Source: Pseudopedobacter sp038237895
Lineage (GTDB): Bacteria; Bacteroidota; Bacteroidia; Sphingobacteriales; Sphingobacteriaceae
Length of the DNA: 19,670 bases
Reading direction: 5' to 3'
NCBI GenBank assembly: GCA_038237895.1
Contig: JBBRYE010000063.1
Location: 1-19,670, forward strand
The position numbers were made by a program, and so were the translations under genes. The notes beneath the pieces are model-generated. The model searched no databases, had not been told where the DNA came from, and was given only the letters and a program-made list of their open reading frames with translations. Position 1 is the first letter of the stretch, and each line of letters opens with the position of its first letter. Of the stretch, positions 16,913-19,670 are shown piece after piece.

Positions 16913-17938
16913 ATGAAAAACCGGCAAGTAACAATCATAGATATTGCAAAAGCATTAAATATTTCCACATCAACAGTGTCTAGAGCTTTAACTAACCACC
17001 CAAACATTAATCTTACAACAAAAAAAGCCGTACTAGAATTAGCTGAAAAAATGGATTATCAGCGCAATATGTTATCAATAAGTTTAGTAACCAATAAAAC
17101 TAATACTATTGGTGTAATTGTTCCAGAGTTAATAAACTCTTACTTTTCTAGGGTTATTATTGGAATACAAAAAGCAGCGTATTCTGCTGGTTATAATGTA
17201 ATAATATGTCAATCTAACGAAAACTATGATCAAGAGATAAGCAATGTAAATATCATGCTGAATAGTCGTGTGGATGGTGTTTTAGTCTCAATGACTAAAG
17301 AAACTAGAAACTTTGATCATTTAAAAAGATTTGAAAAAAAGGGAATACCCATTGTATTTTTTAATAGAATTTGTGAAGAAATGATAGTCCCTAGAGTAAT
17401 TGTTGATGATTATGAGGGTGCATTCCAACTAACTGAACATTTAATAGAAACTGGAAAAAAGAGGATTGCCCATTTAGCAGGACCAGACAATTTAATTCTG
17501 AGTATGAGGAGAAAGGAAGGTTATATCGCTGCCTTGATAAAACATAACTTAGAAGTTGATAATGATTTGATTTTACCTTACGATTTAAATTTAGAAAAGG
17601 TTAAAATTTATGTAAATCACCTAATTAACTTACCAAATCGCCCTGACGCAATTTTTGCAGTAAATGATCCTACTGCGATAGAAGTAATACAAATTTTAAA
17701 ATCGAAAAACATAAAAATACCTAGTGAAATAGCTGTTGCAGGATTTAGCAATGATAATTTTTCTTCTTATTTGGAGCCTTCACTAACTACCGTATCTCAA
17801 CCTGTTGAAGAAATAGGAAGAGTTTCAACAGAATTATTAATTGATCAAATTAATAGAGATGTTAACGATTGGAAAGCAATCACTAAAGTATTAAAAACAG
17901 AATTGATTATAAGAAATTCGACATTAATGAGAAAGTAA
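16913..17938 (+). CDS. LacI-family transcriptional regulator of the PUL
   Basis: A 341-residue DNA-binding regulator, normal length for the family. The N-terminal helix-turn-helix is VTIIDIAKALNISTSTVSRALTNHP (6-30). The hinge segment YQRNMLSISL (49-58) keeps the minor-groove leucine at 58, and a periplasmic-binding-protein-like sensor starts at TNTIGVIVPELINSYFSRVI (63-82) with VDGVLVS, IPIVFFNRI, DAIFAVNDPTAIEV and IAVAGFSND. It should bind a sugar released during breakdown and control the cluster. It is transcribed divergently from the FAD operon across a 232-base region holding paired operator site 2, and is convergent with the second MFS gene (23-base gap). No clear TAnnTTTG promoter was found for lacI itself. 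Confidence 0.93.
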   Translation: MKNRQVTIIDIAKALNISTSTVSRALTNHPNINLTTKKAVLELAEKMDYQRNMLSISLVTNKTNTIGVIVPELINSYFSRVIIGIQKAAYSAGYNVIICQSNENYDQEISNVNIMLNSRVDGVLVSMTKETRNFDHLKRFEKKGIPIVFFNRICEEMIVPRVIVDDYEGAFQLTEHLIETGKKRIAHLAGPDNLILSMRRKEGYIAALIKHNLEVDNDLILPYDLNLEKVKIYVNHLINLPNRPDAIFAVNDPTAIEVIQILKSKNIKIPSEIAVAGFSNDNFSSYLEPSLTTVSQPVEEIGRVSTELLIDQINRDVNDWKAITKVLKTELIIRNSTLMRK

Positions 17939-17961
17939 CTTAATCTTAACTAAAGGAAAAT

Positions 17962-19350
17962 TCATTTTTTCAGTTTAAGTAAATTTTGAATACCACCTAT
18001 TTTCAAAATTAACCATGCTGTAGGATGCAAAAATGCCATAATCAAAAACCATTTCCCATACCCTTGCCCCTTTACTAAAGTTAACATTGGGTCAAAAATT
18101 GCGTGAAATCCTTGATCTAAAAAACCTCCTAACTTTGCATTTCCTTGAGTAACCATAGCTGCAACAATCATATTCATAATTATACCACCTACTGTACTAC
18201 CTGCGGCAACAACACTAAAAACTGTACCTAATGAATGTTTTGGCACTACATCTACAACAAGAGAACTAATATTAGTTAACCAAGCCAAAGATGCTAAAAC
18301 AGTACAAAATGTTAAAACTATAGAATAATTTAAACCTGTAACTGTAGCAATAAATGGAGATAAGGGCATAATAAATGCACAACCAAGCATTACCCACATT
18401 CTACTACTTGCTGGGCTCGCTCCTCTCTTTATAATAAAACCTGAAAGTAAACCGCCTAATAAGCTACCAATTCCGGCAGCAGCATAAATAATCCAAGTAA
18501 TTTTCAATTCATCTTGATTTAAACCTCTGTCTGCACTTAAATATTTAGGAAACCAAAACTGATAAAAATACCATACAGGATCTGTTATTAACCTTCCAAT
18601 TAATAATAACCAAGTGCCCTTGAATAGTAAAACTGTTTTCCAGGACCATGCATTATTAGTCTCTAAATTATCAGGATTTTCAGTTGCTTCAGAGTCTTGT
18701 ATCATCTTTAACTCACTATCGGTTATGAGCTTACTTTTCTCTGGCTTATTGTAAGTGATAAGCCAAGGAATTAACCAAAGCAATCCTACAAAACCAGTTA
18801 AAATAAAAGCAATTTTCCATCCTGCCCCTACGCCAAGAATATTAGCTATAACTGGCATTGTTTGCGAATAGGCATGAGTTGCTAAGGGAATAACAATATA
18901 TGGCGCTACCGTAGCACCAATTGTAGCGCCCATTGTGTATAAACCAATAGCAATTCCTCTTTCTTTTGCAGGAAACCATTCAGAAACAGCTTTGCTTGCA
19001 GCAGGCCAAATTCCAGCTTCACCTAAACCGAGTAAAAATCGGTAAAAGCCTAAAGAAGTTACTCCTTTTGCGGCAGCAGTTAACATGTTAGCTATAGACC
19101 ACCAAACAACAAAAATTAACATGCTGTTTTTAGTCCCAATTTTATCAGCAATGCGGCCAGATATTAGATAAGCAATAGTATAAGCAACTAAAAAAATATT
19201 AATTACGTTGGCATAATCATTATCACTCATACTTAAATCAACCTGTATTGTAGGCGCTAAAGCAGAAAGTGTTTGTCTGTCTACATAATTAAGGACAGCA
19301 GCTAAAAATAACAAAACTACAATCCACCATCTCATTCCTTTAATTTTCAT
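17962..19350 (-). CDS. MFS transporter, ExuT-like, second copy
   Basis: A 462-residue major facilitator protein, paralogous along its full length to the one at 2283-3668. The first 22 residues are identical and large blocks such as DPVWYFYQFWFPKYLSADRGLNQ and the stretch around VVDVVPKHSLGTVFSVVAAGSTVGGIIMN are unchanged, with differences concentrated in loops (for example around residues 210-240 and 405-430). About 12 membrane segments are expected. It is a single-gene unit, convergent with lacI, preceded by a long leader and its own paired operator, so it is probably a regulon member with the same or a related sugar as cargo. Substitutions between the copies are mostly conservative, and both reading frames are intact. 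Confidence 0.9.
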   Translation of the reverse strand: MKIKGMRWWIVVLLFLAAVLNYVDRQTLSALAPTIQVDLSMSDNDYANVINIFLVAYTIAYLISGRIADKIGTKNSMLIFVVWWSIANMLTAAAKGVTSLGFYRFLLGLGEAGIWPAASKAVSEWFPAKERGIAIGLYTMGATIGATVAPYIVIPLATHAYSQTMPVIANILGVGAGWKIAFILTGFVGLLWLIPWLITYNKPEKSKLITDSELKMIQDSEATENPDNLETNNAWSWKTVLLFKGTWLLLIGRLITDPVWYFYQFWFPKYLSADRGLNQDELKITWIIYAAAGIGSLLGGLLSGFIIKRGASPASSRMWVMLGCAFIMPLSPFIATVTGLNYSIVLTFCTVLASLAWLTNISSLVVDVVPKHSLGTVFSVVAAGSTVGGIIMNMIVAAMVTQGNAKLGGFLDQGFHAIFDPMLTLVKGQGYGKWFLIMAFLHPTAWLILKIGGIQNLLKLKK

Positions 19351-19404
19351 ATTTATAAATTAGTAATTAGTTTAAATGCCAACTGCAAATTTTATGTACA
19401 ATTT

Positions 19405-19412
19405 CAAATTTA
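19405..19412 (-). promoter_or_regulatory. Possible proximal -7 element of the second MFS gene
   Basis: The minus strand reads TAAATTTG, matching TAnnTTTG, 54 bases upstream of the MFS start codon. No -33 element is evident. It has no paired operator at the regulon distance, so it might give basal, regulator-independent expression. Confidence 0.35.
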
Positions 19413-19429
19413 TCACAAGCCCTAAAAAA

Positions 19430-19460
19430 TATATAGAATAACTTTAAGCTATTCTATATA
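19430..19460. repeat. 11-base perfect inverted repeat in the MFS leader
   Basis: TATATAGAATA (19430-19440) pairs with TATTCTATATA (19450-19460) around a nine-base loop. In RNA it would be an AT-rich hairpin, with no following T run on either strand, so it is not a convincing terminator. It may be a leader structure or a protein site. Confidence 0.4.
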
Positions 19461-19594
19461 AGCACATTAAATTTCTTCATTATTTTAACACGAAACGTTC
19501 TTATGAGTATCTGCTTTGGATATTTCGGCTAAAACGAAACTCATAATTGAAAAAAAAGAAGAAAAGAAATTTATGTTTACTGAAATTGGAAGTT

Positions 19595-19602
19595 CAAAAC
19601 TA
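19595..19602 (-). promoter_or_regulatory. Predicted distal, operator-linked -7 element of the second MFS gene
   Basis: The minus strand reads TAGTTTTG, matching TAnnTTTG. The proximal operator box starts 46 bases upstream and the distal one 65, identical to the susC promoter, which is the main reason for calling it. Confidence 0.5.
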
Positions 19603-19648
19603 TAAAAAGGAATTAAAATACATTTGAAACTAATACTTTTTTAGATTT

Positions 19649-19670
19649 GGGAGCATTCCCGTTAATAGGG
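19649..19670. promoter_or_regulatory. Paired palindromic operator, site 3, cut by the window end
   Basis: GGGAGCATTCCC (19649-19660) is a one-sided variant of the box seen in sites 1 and 2. After a seven-base spacer GTTAATA a new GGG begins at 19668, 19 bases from the first box start as in site 1. The rest of the second box is outside the window. Confidence 0.6.

Larger units (their letters stand above)
19351..19670. other. Gene-free region upstream of the second MFS gene
   Basis: No credible coding sequence lies here; the longest ATG frames seen are about ten codons. It holds a possible proximal promoter (19405-19412), an inverted repeat (19430-19460), a weaker one (19501-19508 with 19539-19546), a second promoter (19595-19602) and the start of operator site 3 (from 19649). 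If transcription starts near the distal promoter, the mRNA leader is about 240 nucleotides. Confidence 0.6.

Noticed and set aside
17939..17961. Bidirectional terminator between lacI and the second MFS gene
   Set aside because: Only 23 bases separate the stops; the possible pairing of CTTAACT with AGTTTAAG is interrupted by a bulge and runs into the MFS coding region.
19501..19546. TTATGAGT / ACTCATAA inverted repeat as a mobile-element end or attachment site
   Set aside because: Only eight bases with a 30-base loop, no transposase or integrase nearby, and no matching copy elsewhere in the window.
1..19670. CRISPR arrays, tRNA or rRNA genes, insertion sequences, toxin-antitoxin pairs
   Set aside because: Looked for on both strands; no regularly spaced repeats, RNA-gene signatures or transposase-like frames were found.

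Overview
The window comes from a low-GC member of the Bacteroidota, most likely a Sphingobacteriaceae-type soil or water bacterium (Pedobacter-like). This rests on a SusC/SusD pair, promoters of the TAnnTTTG type, weak Shine-Dalgarno sequences and secreted glycoside hydrolases ending their signal peptides at Ala-Gln. Almost all of it is one polysaccharide utilization locus (PUL). No RNA genes, insertion sequences, integrases or CRISPR arrays were seen.

Layout, left to right. (1) Bases 1-125, minus strand: the first codons of a RimK-associated, retropepsin-like 'zinc protease' gene, probably chromosomal backbone. (2) Bases 214-9530, minus strand: an operon read from right to left as susC, susD, a secreted five-bladed propeller glycosidase, an MFS sugar-acid-type transporter and a C-terminally shortened GH2 enzyme. 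(3) Bases 9746-16680, minus strand: a second operon read as FAD-dependent oxidoreductase, GH2 with C-terminal beta-sandwich/FN3-like region, a small secreted carbohydrate-binding protein and a GH16 enzyme with a galactose-binding (discoidin-like) domain nested inside its catalytic fold. (4) Bases 16913-17938, plus strand: a LacI-family regulator divergent from operon 3. (5) Bases 17962-19350, minus strand: a second MFS transporter, a close paralogue of the first, convergent with lacI and preceded by about 320 bases without a gene.

Proposed joint working: GH16 cuts a beta-linked polysaccharide outside the cell, helped by its nested binding domain and the small binding protein. SusC/SusD import oligosaccharides. 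The two GH2 enzymes and the propeller enzyme trim them in the periplasm, and the MFS carriers take the products across the inner membrane. The FAD enzyme, which has no signal peptide, may oxidise or rearrange a product in the cytoplasm. There is no sulfatase or polysaccharide lyase, so a sulfated or lyase-cleaved polyuronide is not indicated. A beta-galactan or beta-glucan is possible, but the substrate cannot be fixed from sequence alone.

The most striking finding is regulatory. Three promoters (susC, FAD operon, second MFS gene) carry the same paired palindrome, built from GGGAATGTTCCC and its reverse complement GGGAACATTCCC or close variants. At all three the distal box starts exactly 65 bases upstream of a TAnnTTTG -7 element and the proximal box starts 46 or 47 bases upstream. 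This fixed geometry upstream of the core promoter suggests an activator-type regulon site; the LacI-family protein encoded in the cluster is the obvious, unproven, candidate to bind it.
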